This document shows, piece by piece, positions 1 through 18,058 of a DNA stretch of 64,000 nt. Made by a program: the position numbers and the translations under genes. The stretch spans positions 9,858,501-9,922,500 of the forward strand of contig JAILWY010000010.1 in assembly GCA_022113835.1 (NCBI GenBank), in the 5' to 3' direction. Below the pieces are notes generated by a model. The model saw only the letters and a list, made by a program, of their open reading frames with translations. It did not search any database and was not told where the DNA came from. Origin of the DNA: Atopsyche davidsoni (lineage: Eukaryota > Arthropoda > Insecta > Trichoptera > Hydrobiosidae). Position 1 is the first letter of the stretch. Every line of letters begins with the position of its first letter.

Positions 1-1274
1 TACACACCGCTTTATACTCGGCATTATTGTGTATCGCGATCTGCAATCATTGAAATCTCGTTCATTGACGACCCGGTCCTGAACGAGTCGAATCCGCCAA
101 GTCAATAAATCGCCTGAAGCGCTGGCGACATTTATTCCTGAGTCATTGCATGCGCTTAAACGTGTCAGCGCTTGAAAACGTCAGTGCTGCGTTAGACCAC
201 TGGTCGTTATTGTCACAACCAGATATGTGTGTAGGTAAAATGTTTAAAGTAAATCTGACTTCACAGCTCTCAGTGGTGACTTTACCACGTCAAGATCAGG
301 CAGTGATGTTTTTTTTTTTATAAGAAAAATTGATTTTGTCATTTCGTCAACAACAAGTAAATTTTACAAGAGCAAAAAAATTTAAATTGGAAACTAATTC
401 AAGTATATCTTTTTATTTTTAAGGTTTTTACGAAAAATTGTAGGATCTATCGAGATTTCAAAAATTGAAATCAATAATATCAATTATTACGAATATTTAG
501 GAATTTAATAAACGCTAAATTAGATTTCTATTTACTGATTTCTTTTACATTTAAATTGTAAAAAGAGATTGATATAATACGAAAAATGAAATTTGTGTTT
601 TTTTTATAACATTGTACTGGTATTTGGGTAATTTCAAAGGTTCATTGATTCTCCTATATCAGATAACCAGCAAAACCTTGACACCTCCTAACACCCAAGA
701 ACATAATTTTATTAGCCATCGATGCCAAAACCTTTTAATACATTATACCATCCCGTTAATTAATGTTAAATCAAGTTTTCGTTAATTTTATCAGTTTATC
801 CGAGGATTTCTGGTTAGCTCAACAAGATATCAATTTACTCAATACTTTGTTTACAAGAAGTTTACATCTTTGCCAACCATCCCCTCCCCTCTCTCCCCCC
901 AGTTAGCATGGTTGCTTGCATTATATTACAGGTTTGAGTTCAGGAAATGCAATGCAATGTTTGTATATTTTAATAAATATTAATTAATATAACCATCGCT
1001 AGGTTCGAAAAAAAAAAATCTAGTAGCTAGTTTGGTTATAATACTTACTACCCAGTCACCTGCTCATCTATTACCAGTAGCTTCTGAATTTAAATTTATT
1101 CTGCTCGTGAAGTAGGTAATCAATTTTGTTTATCTTACAGTATTTATACTGAATTGCTGTAAATTTTACAGATTTATTTATTTTAATTGAATGTATCAGT
1201 CAAAATAAATAATGTTGAATGTCTTCCGTATATCCCTATTTTTTTATTGACGTTAGTGACCATTTTATTTTCAG
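1..1274 (+). other. Upstream intronic/flanking sequence of Pdp1
   Basis: No coding exon is recognised. Bases 1-235 are clearly richer in GC and CpG than the AT-rich sequence that follows, and end in a donor-like AG|gtaaaa (about 234-240). This could be a noncoding alternative first exon of Pdp1 or a regulatory block. The rest is ordinary AT-rich intron ending in the pyrimidine-rich acceptor at 1274. Confidence 0.4.
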
Positions 1275-2373
1275 GAAAATCAAGCAACAGCAAAGACAAT
1301 GATGACAAGAAGGATGATAATGAATTGTGGTCTAATGTTGAAGCACAAGCCGCCTTTTTGGGACCCAACCTTTGGGACAAAACTCTCCCCTACGATGCAG
1401 ATCTCAAGGTACAAGAAGTCAGTAATCAACACGACCATCTTTCTATTTGGCTTTGCGTGTTTGTTCTGCCTCTTGCTAAGTCCATGCTGGTACCTGAAAA
1501 ACCAATCCATCTTTACAACGCACAAGTACTTACCATTCACACGTTCATTTTTTCCCCACACAGAATTATTAGATACATCGACTTATTATTAGTTCTTTTT
1601 ATACTATTTATCAACTTTCAAATTAAAACCAGCATAAGGTATAGCAAATTTAATGAGAAGCATTTCACAATATCATCCTCTTTTTTATTTATTGATGTTT
1701 TATTATTTTTTATTTGAATTATCATATTCAAAAGTTAGTGCTTAATAAATTAATGTTAATGAATGAATGAATGTTGTTGAATGTAATAATTGCTTTTTTG
1801 CTATTGGTGCAGTATTCTTCGTAGTATTTTATTTATATAAAAGTATTATAAATTTGTTATTTTTGATCACAAATTCAATTATTATTCATTGTTTTGTTTA
1901 TTTTGGTGAAACAATGTTGCAGACAAAAGTTAAATCCTATGACTGGGTATACACAACAAAAGTGAAACGCTACATGTAATGTAATACGCTACAACTAGAT
2001 TCCAACATGTAGCAAGCAAATTTACAACAAATAAATACCATGCACTTGTCCTTGTTTGTCATCTCAAATATTAATGATTAGCATAGTAATTTAGAAGAAA
2101 ATCTTGCTTTTAAAAATATAAAGTTATTTCTTTGCACGGAAAGTACTTTTATTTATTAAACTCGATAGGTTTCCACCTCACAATTACATTTGTTCTATAT
2201 TCACAAAATAACGAAAAGATACATTGAACAAATGTTTGATTCATGCATATTTAATGGTAGTAATAACATCCTCATTGAATGTTGTATGGCAATACATGGT
2301 CTTCCAACATTTACGCTTTGGTCAAATAAAGAAAGTCTTCGTGTTGTTTTTTGACATATATATATATATATAA

Positions 2374-2449
<76 letters not shown>

Positions 2450-2612
2450 TTTTCTATTTATATTTATAAACATTTTTTTACTTGCTAACAAAATTCATTA
2501 ATAACAATTTTTATGTATTAAAAATTTTAGCATGACTAATTTTTATTTGGATGCATAATGTTAAAATTTTCTTAAAATTATTCAAATAACAATTATGGGG
2601 GAATCTTTAAAC

Positions 2613-2692
<80 letters not shown>

Positions 2693-5600
2693 ATGTGTAT
2701 GTATATATATGATATGCATAGACAGCGGACTTGCACATGCATATAAATGTGTATATTAAATATATATATATAAAAATGTACTGTTCATTTTTTATCATAA
2801 ATGAACAATTATAAATATTGACTTGGTGAATTTGTAAATTTTAAAGTATATCGCACATCCCTACTAGTTCATCATTATCACATCGGATAAAATTATTTCC
2901 AGTATGTGGACCTGGACGAGTTCCTGTCTGAGAATGGCATGCCGGGAGACGGACTTGCGGGCAGCCACTTGGCGCCAACGGGATTTGGCCACTCAGCTGG
3001 CTTGTCATTGGGAGGGCTGGCCACACAGGTCACCACGAAGCGCGAGAGATCCCCCTCGCCTTCTGAGTGCATGAGCCCCGACACCATCAACCCACCACTC
3101 TCTCCAGCTGACTCCAGTTAGTATACTCAATCGTAATCTTGGTTGGATCCCGAGAATAAATTGCAGCTGTAAGTCACAAATGATAATCAAATATTTGGCT
3201 TTACTTATGACTTGATCAATACAATAAATTAAATTAAATCTAATAAAAAGAAATTAAAAATTATATGACGTATATTCCATTTCATGTACATTTCTTTGTG
3301 ATCATAGTTGCAATTCACTCTCTATATATTTTAAATTATAATCAACTTGGCATCATAACGGTTTTTGATTTAAACCTCAAATTAAATATATTATTTTTGT
3401 TCTTGCATTCTTGAAATAAAATTGATTAATTATGTTTCTCTCATTCAAATTAAACTTTGTCTACTTTAAAAACCACAATACCGTATTTAATGCTTAAGTG
3501 ATCATAACATTATACTGAATATTTATAGGTAAAGCTATCATTTTAATGAACACTTAACAAACCGGTAACACAGATGTGTCTTATTTCAGCTATCGATAAT
3601 TATTATTAACACAGAAAATTTACCTACTTCATATTCTCTAAAAATTTTTAGAAACACATTAATTTTCCTAAGTACATCTACCAAATTTTTGAAAAGCTGG
3701 CCTGTTAAGTGTTAAAATATCTTTAATTTAGTATTAAGGTATCAAAAGTTGTAACAAAATTACAAAGGTCTAAGTAGATAACACATCTTCAATCTTTATT
3801 TTCAATCTCAAATATGTGTGCCATCACAGATGATGAAACCAAAGGAAAACCCTTATGACCTTTGTAGTAATTGTAAGTAATACCAAAGCTCGCAAACACT
3901 ATTGAAACTATTATCTGAAGAGCTTAAAGACAAAACAGTCTAACAGAATTCTGAAACATTGGACAACTGATTAAGCAAACTGGGTCTACTATAATATTGA
4001 CAAATAATGATTTAATATATACTATAGGTGTTTTCTCCAATAAAATAATTATATAAAGTGAATAAGAAGAAAGTCTAAAAATTAAATCAAGATAAAATGT
4101 TATATGAATTCGAAACACCTGCAAATGTATTTCGATAGGATTGCTTTAAAAATTCCTACAGCTTTTCTATGTTTAAAGTAATTGGTATACACGTTGATCA
4201 ATGTGAAAATACATCTGATAAATTTAATATCGGCAAGAGTGGCCTTTATACTTCCACTTCCTGAATATCATGATCAGTTGCCTCAATCTTAAATCGCCAA
4301 ATCACAATAATCTCGGTTCTATTCTCGTTGAATTTGTGCAAGTATTTTTCCTTATTTCATGTGTGAATTGAGTCGGCACTTAAAATAGTTTGTTTTATAT
4401 ATAGCAAAACTTTTTGCAGCACTATGGTCAATGTTTTGACAAAATAATATCCATTATAATATTTTTCGTGCATAATTTGAATATTTTGGATTTTTATTAT
4501 TATTATGAACTGTTAAGATTTATATTTTTTAATATTGAATGCCAACAACTCTACTTGCTTGCAGAATATTTTTGCGAAATTTATTATTTATAAAACGGTT
4601 TTATTATTTATAAAACAGTTTAGTTTGTCTCTTATTATTGGAAATACTAACATATTATTTTATTATTGTTCTTACTACTTAATAAAAATGACTTGACATA
4701 CATATAAATGGAATATACTGGACTTTTCTTTTCAGTTTGTACCAGACGATTGAGTACACAGTTTATTCCATTTAGTTGTAAGCTGGCTGGTTTGCGGGGC
4801 CTTAAACTTCATAATTTTTGCTTGCGATAAACTAAGAAATTGCGAGCGCTATGCTTAAAATAAATCGTAATATTCTGACTAATAATATTTTACTTAGCTG
4901 ACTAGGAGTCTACAAAATGAAAAGGATAAAAGATTAACTTAATAAATTAAGTTATTACCATAAGATGAACTGGAGAGACCAACTGAACTTAAACAAATAA
5001 CAGTATTGTTAAATTATAAAAATAAAAATAAATCTTTCAAGCTGTAATGTAGTATTCAATTAGTTAAAAACAATATTTCCTTGACACAAAATAAATAGTT
5101 ATATCATAGTCGAAAATTGTATCTATTATATTACAGCATTTTCGATGGCATCGTCTGGCAGGGACTTTGATCCGCGTACAAGAGCCTTTTCTGATGAAGA
5201 ACTGAAGCCGCAACCTATGGTGAAAAAGTCAAGGAAACAGGTAAATATAATAAATATATTCTAAGGTTATTTAGAATAATAAAAACAATATTGGGAGAGA
5301 CTTTCATGTAAGTACGTTCACATCTTATTGTCCAACGCAATACTGTTACAATTATCAACATTAAAAAAAACTATGAATCATCTCTGTGAAAGAACCAAAT
5401 TGATCTATTATGATTCTTTTAATTTAAAAAAATACCGTTTATGAATTTCAATTTATACAATAATACAAGAATTGTTTGAAAATTAAGACCTTAATAAAAA
5501 CAATGACGTCTTAATACATATTACTGAGAATACAGAGATGCATATTGTCTGAAGCCCAAAACATCACTGATACAATGTTCAAGTATGAAAAAATTGAATA

Positions 5601-8600
5601 AAGTACGAAATCTGCAAATCGAAGAGCAAACAATGTTATATGAATATAAAAAACATGAGCAATTGGAGAAAAGCTGTGGAGCATAACCCCAAATTATATA
5701 ATATAACCTGGATATAATGCAAAAAAAATCTAATGTGAATTTTTACTGTCAGATAATAGCAAGTTTTTTTAAAGTGATATTGTTTTTCTATGTTTACTTG
5801 CGCCATGCGTTTATATATTTAATTTGCTGCACTGTTTATAATGGTTTGTATACTTTGCTACGAATTCAATACAAGTTTAATTATATGCATTGTATATTTC
5901 ATATATTTTGATTAGGATATTATTATGCTTTCAATGAAATATTTAAGTTTTTTGATAATAATGCGCTTAGTTGTTGCCATTTGTTTTTATTGTTCTGATG
6001 ATACTTTTTGCTAACTTATTTATTTGAAATTATAATGTAATAAAATCTGTGAAATACAATACCACTTTTATGAAATTGATAATTATATTATATATTGTTT
6101 AAGTTAATGCTATGGATATATTATTTGCAGTGAAAACATACACTAGTTCAAGCACTGGTTACCAAACTTAAATTTGAATCATCGCCTCTTTTTTTTCTAT
6201 TAAGAAATTTACAAAATTCATTTATCAACCAGTAATTAGGTAGATTTTAAAAAAGGATTTGTTTCTATTTTGTAAAATAACATAAAAATATAGTGAGGGT
6301 AGAAAAGGTTTATTTATTCTGTAAAAATTCATACATGAAATAACAATAAAAACCTACAAATTTCCACCAAATTTAAATCATTTATCAAATCATAAAATGC
6401 CATCAATCATTTAATATCTTTAAAACTAATAATATGAGTTTTATGCGAAAAAAATTTACTATCAATTGACTGGTTAATTTAAAATTTTATGGCCTCCGCA
6501 GCAACATTACTGGTCTCTAAGTTCTTTTAGAGAAATAGTGAAGACTTTTTATTATCAGAACAATAACACCCAGAAAATATTTACTTGCACACAGCTTAAT
6601 GCTATTTTTTTGTATACTTAACATCCAATTTGTTATAACAATATATTTGATAGAGAGGTTGCAGGCTTAGCTGCCTTATAAATCATTGATTGAAGCAAAC
6701 AAGTCGTTATGAATTCAAATGGATTATTTAAAACATTTTTTGATATTTCAGAACTTTTACCCTAAATTTATTTACCCTATGCTTATCTTCTTAATTATAA
6801 ATGCCAAGTATTCTTAGAGAAATTAAAAAAATATTCTCATAAATGCTTAGCTTGAATGCTTTATAGTTATTTAGTTACAAAACTATAAAGATATTTTATT
6901 TAACCAAAAAATTATCACACATTGAAATTTTAAGCAATATATACTAATGTATAATAGAAAATGTGTATAATTGTTAGTTAACTAATTATCATGAGCAGCT
7001 CGTTTAATTATTTTGCATTACTCCATTTTTTAAATGAAAACCTTGCGTATTGACATGCTAACCTTATTTTAGAGCGAACATATATTTCACAAGCATTATG
7101 TATAATTAGTAGCGCTTTCAATAATACACGAATGTAATATAATTGACTAAAAAACTAAGTAAAACCAGAAAGATTTTTTTAAAGAAATACCATGAAATAA
7201 TCTAGAGGTTGTATCCACATATTTCCAATTAAAAAATTCAAGACTTTATTAATTAAAGTTGTGAATCAAATTTTGGAAAATAAGGCCAGTTACAAAAACA
7301 GACAGCGGCAAAAACAATGCTAATTTTGGTTCGATGTTGGCGAAAGAAAATACACAGATTTCCAAAGAATTTGGAAAGAGAGATATTAAATCTTCAGAGG
7401 TCTTAATTTATTGGACTCTTCTTTTCTTTGTTCAATTATAAGGTATTATATTGAATCAGATCTAATAGTATAAAAAAAAATAATAAATATAAAATAATGC
7501 AGGTAGTTTTAGAATTACTAAGTTACTTATGAATACTGATTAGATTGAAAATATGTCAGGCTATATTTTTTATAAGATTACGAAGTTTTATATTCATTTA
7601 CATAGGTGTAATAGGCTTGTGAACAGAAATCTTCAATTGCATCTTAATATTATTTTTATATTTCATAATGATTAATTATATTCAAATGATTTCAACTCTA
7701 TTTACTATACATCTATGTAGTATCTATAAAACTTATAGTTATTAAAATTAAATATAAGAAAATTGGTGATTGAATATTTTTTTCTCAATAGGAATGGTTC
7801 TAGTTTAAGGTTTTTTTTTATCTTACTTTAGGTTAACCCATACTATTCCATTACACTAAAAAATATGTTTAAATTATTTGAATTGTATTGTAGTTTCATA
7901 AAACGTACTACCTATTTATTTTAGTTTAAATTTCCTATTGAAAATTAAATAATCAATGACTTCCAAATTATGAAAATATTACTGTCAGTCGTATAGTGCA
8001 TCGATTGGAACTTTAATATGATATATTAAAATTCCCATAAATCACATAACTATCACCACAAAATTAATAAATAACATAAATAAATTTATAATATACGAGA
8101 AGTAATATTTTCAATAATTTAAAACAATACTAGGTAAGACTTAGTAAAAAGAATTTTTTTACTATGTATACTTTGTGTAGTTTGTCCCTGACGACTTGAA
8201 GGACGACAAGTACTGGGCACGTAGACGAAAGAACAACATGGCTGCTAAACGCTCGAGAGATGCACGCAGGATGAAAGAGAACCAGATCGCGCTCCGGGCT
8301 GGCTACTTGGAGAAAGAGGTCAGATATTATTTTGTTATTATTTTCAATATTATTTAAATTTTTCTAAATACCACTAAGGTATAGTGGGAAAACTTTATAA
8401 CATAGTAAATAAGACATTAAAATATTAGTATATACTTATCTTTTTTAAAATAACTTATTTAAGTTGTTTATTAAAATCATATTCATTTAAAATATTCAAC
8501 AATTTGTGTTGATTCATGGTAATTCCATAAATTTTTGTTAAAGAATAATAAGATTCTGAGAATCGATATTTTAGTCAAATTTTAATATAGGTTCCCAATT

Positions 8601-9181
8601 TATTTTTTTGTGAATTCACTTGTTTTCCTATAAACGTATAAAAGTCTACTGCTCTCCTATCAGCAGGCGTGATTTACACAAGCGACTTTGTTAATTTAAA
8701 GATAGTGCTCCATTCATAAGTATCAAAAGACCGCAAGTTTTATAAATAATTACACATGTACATACATAAAACAAAACAGTTCTTTGGAGAAAGCTGGTAG
8801 TATTGCTTATAATATTTATACGTCATAATTTTCCATTTTATTATCACAGGTATAATATTACATGTAAGGAAGAGCTCATGAAAATTTAATACTATCCGTG
8901 AAAAGGAAGATTATCATAATAAAACTCTGTAATCTTCGTACTATATAGCTATTTGAATATATCTAGATTTTTAACAGAATAAATTTTACTAATGATTTGA
9001 AATTGATAGTTTATTATCATTTTGATTATAATAAATATATTTTTAGCCTTAATATTTCAATTGTTGAGATCTAATACATTTTTTTTTATTTCAGAATATG
9101 AACCTGCGACATGAGCTTGAGTGCTTAAAGAAAGAAAATAGCACACTACGAGAGAAACTGTCAAAATTAACAGACATATAA
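1275..9181 (+). CDS. Pdp1: PAR domain protein 1 (PAR-bZIP transcription factor), 3' coding exons
   Basis: Nuclear PAR-bZIP activator, known in insects as the clock factor opposed to Vrille, and also active in growth and metabolism. Five in-phase exons are visible: 1275-1408, 2903-3116, 5137-5240, 8181-8318 and 9095-9181 (stop TAA 9179-9181). Exon 1 encodes [20 protein letters not shown], followed by [12 protein letters not shown] in exon 2, both hallmarks of the PAR region. Exon 2 continues with [16 protein letters not shown]. Exon 3 gives [20 protein letters not shown]. Exon 4 carries the basic region ([20 protein letters not shown]), and exon 5 completes a short leucine zipper ending SKLTDI. 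The exon 1 acceptor leaves a split codon, so the start and upstream exons lie outside the window or among unrecognised upstream sequence. Introns are large (1.5-2.9 kb). The identification is firm; the 5' end is missing. Confidence 0.95.
2355..2444. repeat. (TA)n microsatellite
   Basis: A nearly pure TA dinucleotide run, interrupted by two TAAATA units, lies in the Pdp1 intron between 1408 and 2903. It is self-complementary and gives spurious Tyr-Ile open frames on both strands. Confidence 0.95.
2616..2710. repeat. (TA)n grading into (TG)n microsatellite
   Basis: A TA run is followed by TGTGTGTGTATG. It is in the same Pdp1 intron, about 190 bases upstream of the exon at 2903. Confidence 0.93.
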
Positions 9182-12310
<3,129 letters not shown>

Positions 12311-15300
12311 ATTTAGTTTTTTTCTTGTTTATGTCAGTATTTAAAAGGAAATGGCTTGAATTGAATTAAGACAAAGATCATATCGGTCTATTGAACTTCA
12401 AACTGTTATTATTTTATAATATATATGGTTAACATTACTTTAAGTTTTGAAATTCTAGCGAATAAAAGACAAATTCTATTTAACTCACGTAACAGATGCA
12501 TGATGTTTTAAAACTCACAGTATCTTCTGAAAAGTGGAAATGTCCTAGCACTTGCGAACCAAAATTTTTATCTATTTGTTTTATTTTTGGGTATTTCATA
12601 ATTTTTGCAAGTCAACTATCATTTTCTTAATATTTTAAAAATGATTTTTTTTATTTTTACAAATTGAAATTAAAATAAGTATTTTATTTCTGACGTCATC
12701 GGTAGATTTCTCTTTCAAATTTAATTTGTATAAAAATAACTTTGAACTAATTGTTTTCCCTATCATGTACATTTTGGGTCATAGGTCTTAGATCATAGTC
12801 ATCACCTTTCAGTAGATACTACAACTTTTGAAACACAATGTGTAACGATACTTGTTTTTCGACATTTTAGATGATCAGGGTACTAATTGGATATGTAAAT
12901 TTACGTTGTCAACAATTTATGGGAAATATTCTTGTAATGGATTTAAATATTAACAGAGGTCCGTAATTTTCAATAGTAATAAAAGAACAATAAAATTATA
13001 GTGTAGATATTTTTTTTTTCATAGTGTCTCGAAGATCGCTTTTAGAAATGTTAAATTTTAGAAAAAGTGAAAGCTCTGTAAAGTGTACGCCGGTTGTAAT
13101 ACTACTCCAGGGTGCATCAAGCAAAAGTATCTTTCTTCTTTTTACTGTCGTTATAGTGGCTTCAATTAGACTTACTATCCAATTTTGGTAGTTACCAGTA
13201 TTTTTTTAAGTCTTTATTTAAAATATTCCATCTTGCTGGAGTGACTCACAAATTAACTCATATCGACATTTCCCTTTTTGCTTGTTTATAAAATGGTAAA
13301 AAGAATTCACATTAATCAAAGACTTAAAAAAATACAATTTTGTAGAACATAGCTGTGGTACAGATTTGGAAATTAAATAGATATTAATTATACTAGATAT
13401 ATTATACGTTAAAGGATAGGTGTTAAAGTTTCTAAACATTTATTTAAATTTTCTAAATAAGCTTTTTGTTTTTATTATCTGTAGTTTTTGAAAATATTTT
13501 AAATGTTAACCAATGTACGATTACTGTTTAAAGTTGTTGATGTTATTAATGTAATGATAACTCTAATTTTTGTAAAAATGTCCTTCATTTCTATATAATA
13601 ATATGCAAAGTTAAAAAATATCCCATGCAGGCTTGTCTGAGCTATGTCATTATAAGATATATATTTCAATTACCGGTTTTTTTCTGAAAATTTTGATTTT
13701 TAATTATTTTATTTTCTTTATATTACTTTTTCGACTTTTGTTCTGTAAACCTTTTTTCTTTATCAGAGAATTTTTTTCCCATCTATCACTTTACATAATC
13801 TAAACCAATATTTTGGTTTTAGGTTTTATTATTTAAGTAAATGAGTATTGATTACTGATTTTCTATTGAGAGTTATTATTATTATAAGTTAATAATTAAT
13901 GAATGTGTTGTTTGTGTTTTTGCAAGTTTTTATTTAGACAAATTTGCAAACGGTAGTCACCCACTGCAATCAAATCCACAAAAATCTGAATGTAATATAA
14001 GTTTATATACATGTACAAGTAAAAACTATTTTCGAAATGTCAAAACGTTGCATTTCCTCAAAGAATATTGTGGAAATTTTATATTAAATTTTCATGATTT
14101 GTGTTATTCGTGATTATATATGACAGTGCTTTTTTTCTGAAAAAAGCCCACCGGAACCCCATTCTGTGACTTCAATAGCTATAGATAAAATAAAAAAAAT
14201 ATTGAGATTACAAATATGATTGTAACAAATTAATCTTTGAATATCAGAGCATCCAACTAAAAAAAACTACCATTTTAAAAGGAGTTATTAGACTGCGATA
14301 AAAAAGTTTGTAGGAAAAACAAGAAGCTGTAATTCAACAATGTATCTGCAATTGTTTTTTGTTTATTTGACCATTTATGCATTCCGTAACATTTTTTTTT
14401 TAATAGAAAAAGAGCACTGTGTGTATATTGGCATATTATAAAATATATATTATTTCCTTTAATATAGGACATACAATTTTTGTGATGTGCTAAATTATTA
14501 TTTAAATTAATAAAAAAAAAGTTTCATTAGAACAAGCCTTATTCATTGCGCATCCCTTGCACCGATGTGGCTGCAAAAACAGAAACATGTGCGTGATTAA
14601 TATGGAAAAAGTGTTATTTGTGCCTAATCAAACATGATTCCAAATTGAATATTATTAAATCCATTCCTTGTTTTGAGATCAGACCTTCCCGATCCCCATG
14701 TTTACAATGTAATGTATTAATTAAAATATATACCAATTAACCTGTGAGATTGAGATGAAGTCTTTAGTACTCTAGCATTCATTATGTGTCAATTTATTTT
14801 AGTAAAGTTCATAGACTATGAATTTCGCTTCAAGATTTAACTGTTATTATTTCGACAAAAAATAAACAAAAGTCAATTGAAAACTTGATTATTCAATTGA
14901 ATGTGAAGTGTTTGGATATTATTTATTGAATTTTATGTCTTAAATGCCTACATAAACATTAAATATCTAATAGAATGCTTCTTTAGTGAAGATTCAATGA
15001 CTATTGAATCTATAAATTGAATAATTTTTATTGAAATATTTATTTTAAATATAAATTGAAATATTTACATGCAGCACAATTACACAATAGTTGACTATCG
15101 TCTTGTATTTACCAAACTTAAATGGCATATTAACAATATAAAATGATACCTGAAAAGTGGAAAATTTATTATTTATTCATTTCTTCCAGTACAACTTTTC
15201 ACATTAAGAAAATAGTCACATTGTATTTGAATAACTACAATAAATAGCATGGTATCTTTTTTTATTAAAGCATTTTCGGAAACCTGTGTTTTAAAAGGAA

Positions 15301-18058
15301 CAAATTAGTTATTAATAAAGATCTAAAATTATTAAAAGAATTCAAAGGTTAATAACCTACTACTCTTGCAATTGAAAATCTTTAGAAAGGCATGACTCCC
15401 AGTCTTATCAACTTTATATAGTTTCTACCCATAATCAACAATAAATTTGATATTTTCAAACTGTTAATATAATGAGCTCTTAACGTTGTAGTTACTAATG
15501 CAATTTATTAGCCCACAATAAGTTATGTACTGTGGCAACTTATCTGTTAAAACAGTAATAACCATAATGAAAAGTACAACAGTCTGATGTCAATCTGGGC
15601 AGTTGTTAATAATTAAATGTCTTGTAAAGTTTAATATAATGTTAACTTTTTACATGTCATGGATCAATTTGCTTCTATAACAAAGCCTGAAATATTCAAA
15701 GTAAAAGTACTTCAATAAATGTCAGTGTTTGACCGCATGAGAGAAACATGTCTTTCCTACTTTTAAAACCTAATTAAATTCCCAAAAAAAAAACCTTTTA
15801 TATAAAATGTTATTGAAGTGCTAAATATATTACTTTTCTAATGAATATTTATTTTATTTATAAAGCAACACACTGAAGAGTAATGATTGCCGACTGATTT
15901 TCATGGCACGTAATTGGGTAACATTTAAATACAGATATTGCAAGATGTATCTTTTAAAATAATTTAATGAGCATACTGAAAATAGTCACTTTCACTGTGG
16001 CTTAGGTGTGCATGATAGAGTAACATAATAAAATCTTAGATTGTTTACACAGTATAGATGGCACCAACCAATAATTCATTGTAAACAAAGCCATTTCCAC
16101 AAAAAAATCAACAATCAAACACTCATTAATTGTGTCACAGCCGACAATCCTTAATGAAAAATAATTGTTGTTTTCAATTTTAAAATAACATGTTATTAAT
16201 ATTTTCATTCATCAACACAAGTGCTATATTTTTGCGTATGTATGTATGACTTCTGCTGCTGCGATAAAAGCAAATCTATACTCGTAAACTGATCTAAGAT
16301 TTGAACTCCGAGCATCAGCTTTGGATTGTTATTTTTGCGTGTTTTAAGAATGTAAAAATGTTTTGTCGTTAAATAAAATTATAATTTACTTAATACACAT
16401 TTATTTGTCTCACACCATTAAAGTTCCTCAAAGTGTTTTTTCTACAATCCTTATTTCCCCATTTTATGGAAAATTTATAGTCAACTAGGTACCTTTTTTA
16501 AAGAACTAGGTTGTTTGTAACAAAATGATGTAAATGGTCAACTAATGGTAAATTTAATGTTAAATAAACAATATTGTAAAAATGTAAAACGATGTAAAAT
16601 CAAATAGTTATGGTAAATTTATCAAGTATGACATAAGAGAGTAAGACTTGTAAGTTTGGCAAATCCTTATGCATAGTATTGAATTGTATTAGCCATTGTA
16701 ACTTGCCAACTTTTGGGTCAAGTAAATCTTTGATTTTCAAATCCAATTATGCACTTGATGACATCAATTGGACTCCCACCATATCCCACATCATCTAACA
16801 TATATTTCAACAGCTCCGTTTACTCGAGTTAGATCAACCCCGGTAGTAGTACCACAGCACTGCCAGGGGCCAACAGTAAAAAAAATGATCAAAAAAATAC
16901 TATTATACCTGCTTCTGCTGTATATTTAAAAACAGAAAGATGAAAACTTTGGCTACAATTGTCGTAACACATATATAAGATACCGGGGAAAAATAATACA
17001 AAAATTTATGTAAGTTTATTTATTGTACAAATGATTAGAAAAATTAAATAAAATATTACAAAACATATAACTAGTGGTAGACACTTAGACTATCTTAGGT
17101 ATTATTGAGTATTCCATATTTTTACAACTTATACAAAATGGCAAGTCTACTTTTTATGAGATCCACGATTATATTTGTAAAACACAAATCTATAAAATAA
17201 TCTTTGAAAGATAGATGTTTAATTAAAATTAATAAGATAAACAGCTGAAAAAACAATAATCCTTTGTTGTTGTTTATTGATAATTTAATACTGCTTATCA
17301 GATAAAGTAAAATACTCAATACTCATATGATTGCAAGCTCTTTAAAAACCACATCATTCCTTCTACTTGATGTTTACAAATCAAAGAGGGGCAGCAACGA
17401 GCAGCAAACAATTATTTCCATGAAAGCAATTACCGGTTAACATATCAATGAATAATAAGGTACTCATATGATTCGTAATAGATTTTACAGAAATATGCAC
17501 AATATTGATTTGTGACTTATTCCATTTAATTGTGATATAGTTTATAGATGTTTTTGTTGTTACAAATTTAGGTAAAGGTACAAATTTTGAATATTTAAAA
17601 ACAAAAATTAATTTTACAAGCATGAATTAATTTACCAAATTGAAGTAACTGCATACAAATACTTGTCACTGTAATCCTTTAAGTAACGAATGATATCAAT
17701 CTATGCTAATCGGTTACAATCTATGATAATCGGAGGTGATCTTTAATATTATAGATGTAAGTTACTAACACTAAGGAAGCCAAAGGTGCACGGGGTCAGC
17801 GTCTTAATTAAATTTCAATATTTTTCAATTTGCTAGACAAAGTTTGAAAGAGAAACAATTGAATACTTGAAATTACATTTCAATCCTATTTTATATTATA
17901 CCTATTTAATATGGTGTTTAAATTGATACAATGTCCAAGATAGGTTAAATAACAATATTAGTCGATTTTACATAAATTACGCCTAATCCAATAAAGCCCC
18001 TATATGAATGCATATTGATTAAATACAAATATACTGTCAAGAATATGAAGAGAAAGAA
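12311..18058. other. Intergenic AT-rich region between convergent Pdp1 and TAF9
   Basis: Apart from the MITE candidate at 14124-14419, no gene, RNA gene or repeat array is recognised. The open frames on both strands are short, AT-driven and show no domain motifs. Confidence 0.6.
14124..14419. mobile_element. Candidate hAT-like MITE (296 bp)
   Basis: The left end begins CAGTGCTTTTTTTCTG, and the reverse complement of the right end begins CAGTGCTCTTTTTCTA. A CGGAA word lies about 30 bases in from each end. There is no coding capacity. The CAGTG termini suggest a hAT-derived nonautonomous element. No clear 8-bp target duplication is seen (ATATATGA against TGTGTATA), so the call rests on the inverted ends. 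Confidence 0.5.

Noticed and set aside
1187..1717. 176-residue frame read as one protein through 1717
   Set aside because: Only 1275-1408 matches Pdp1. Sequence on either side is intronic, bounded by a consensus acceptor and donor.
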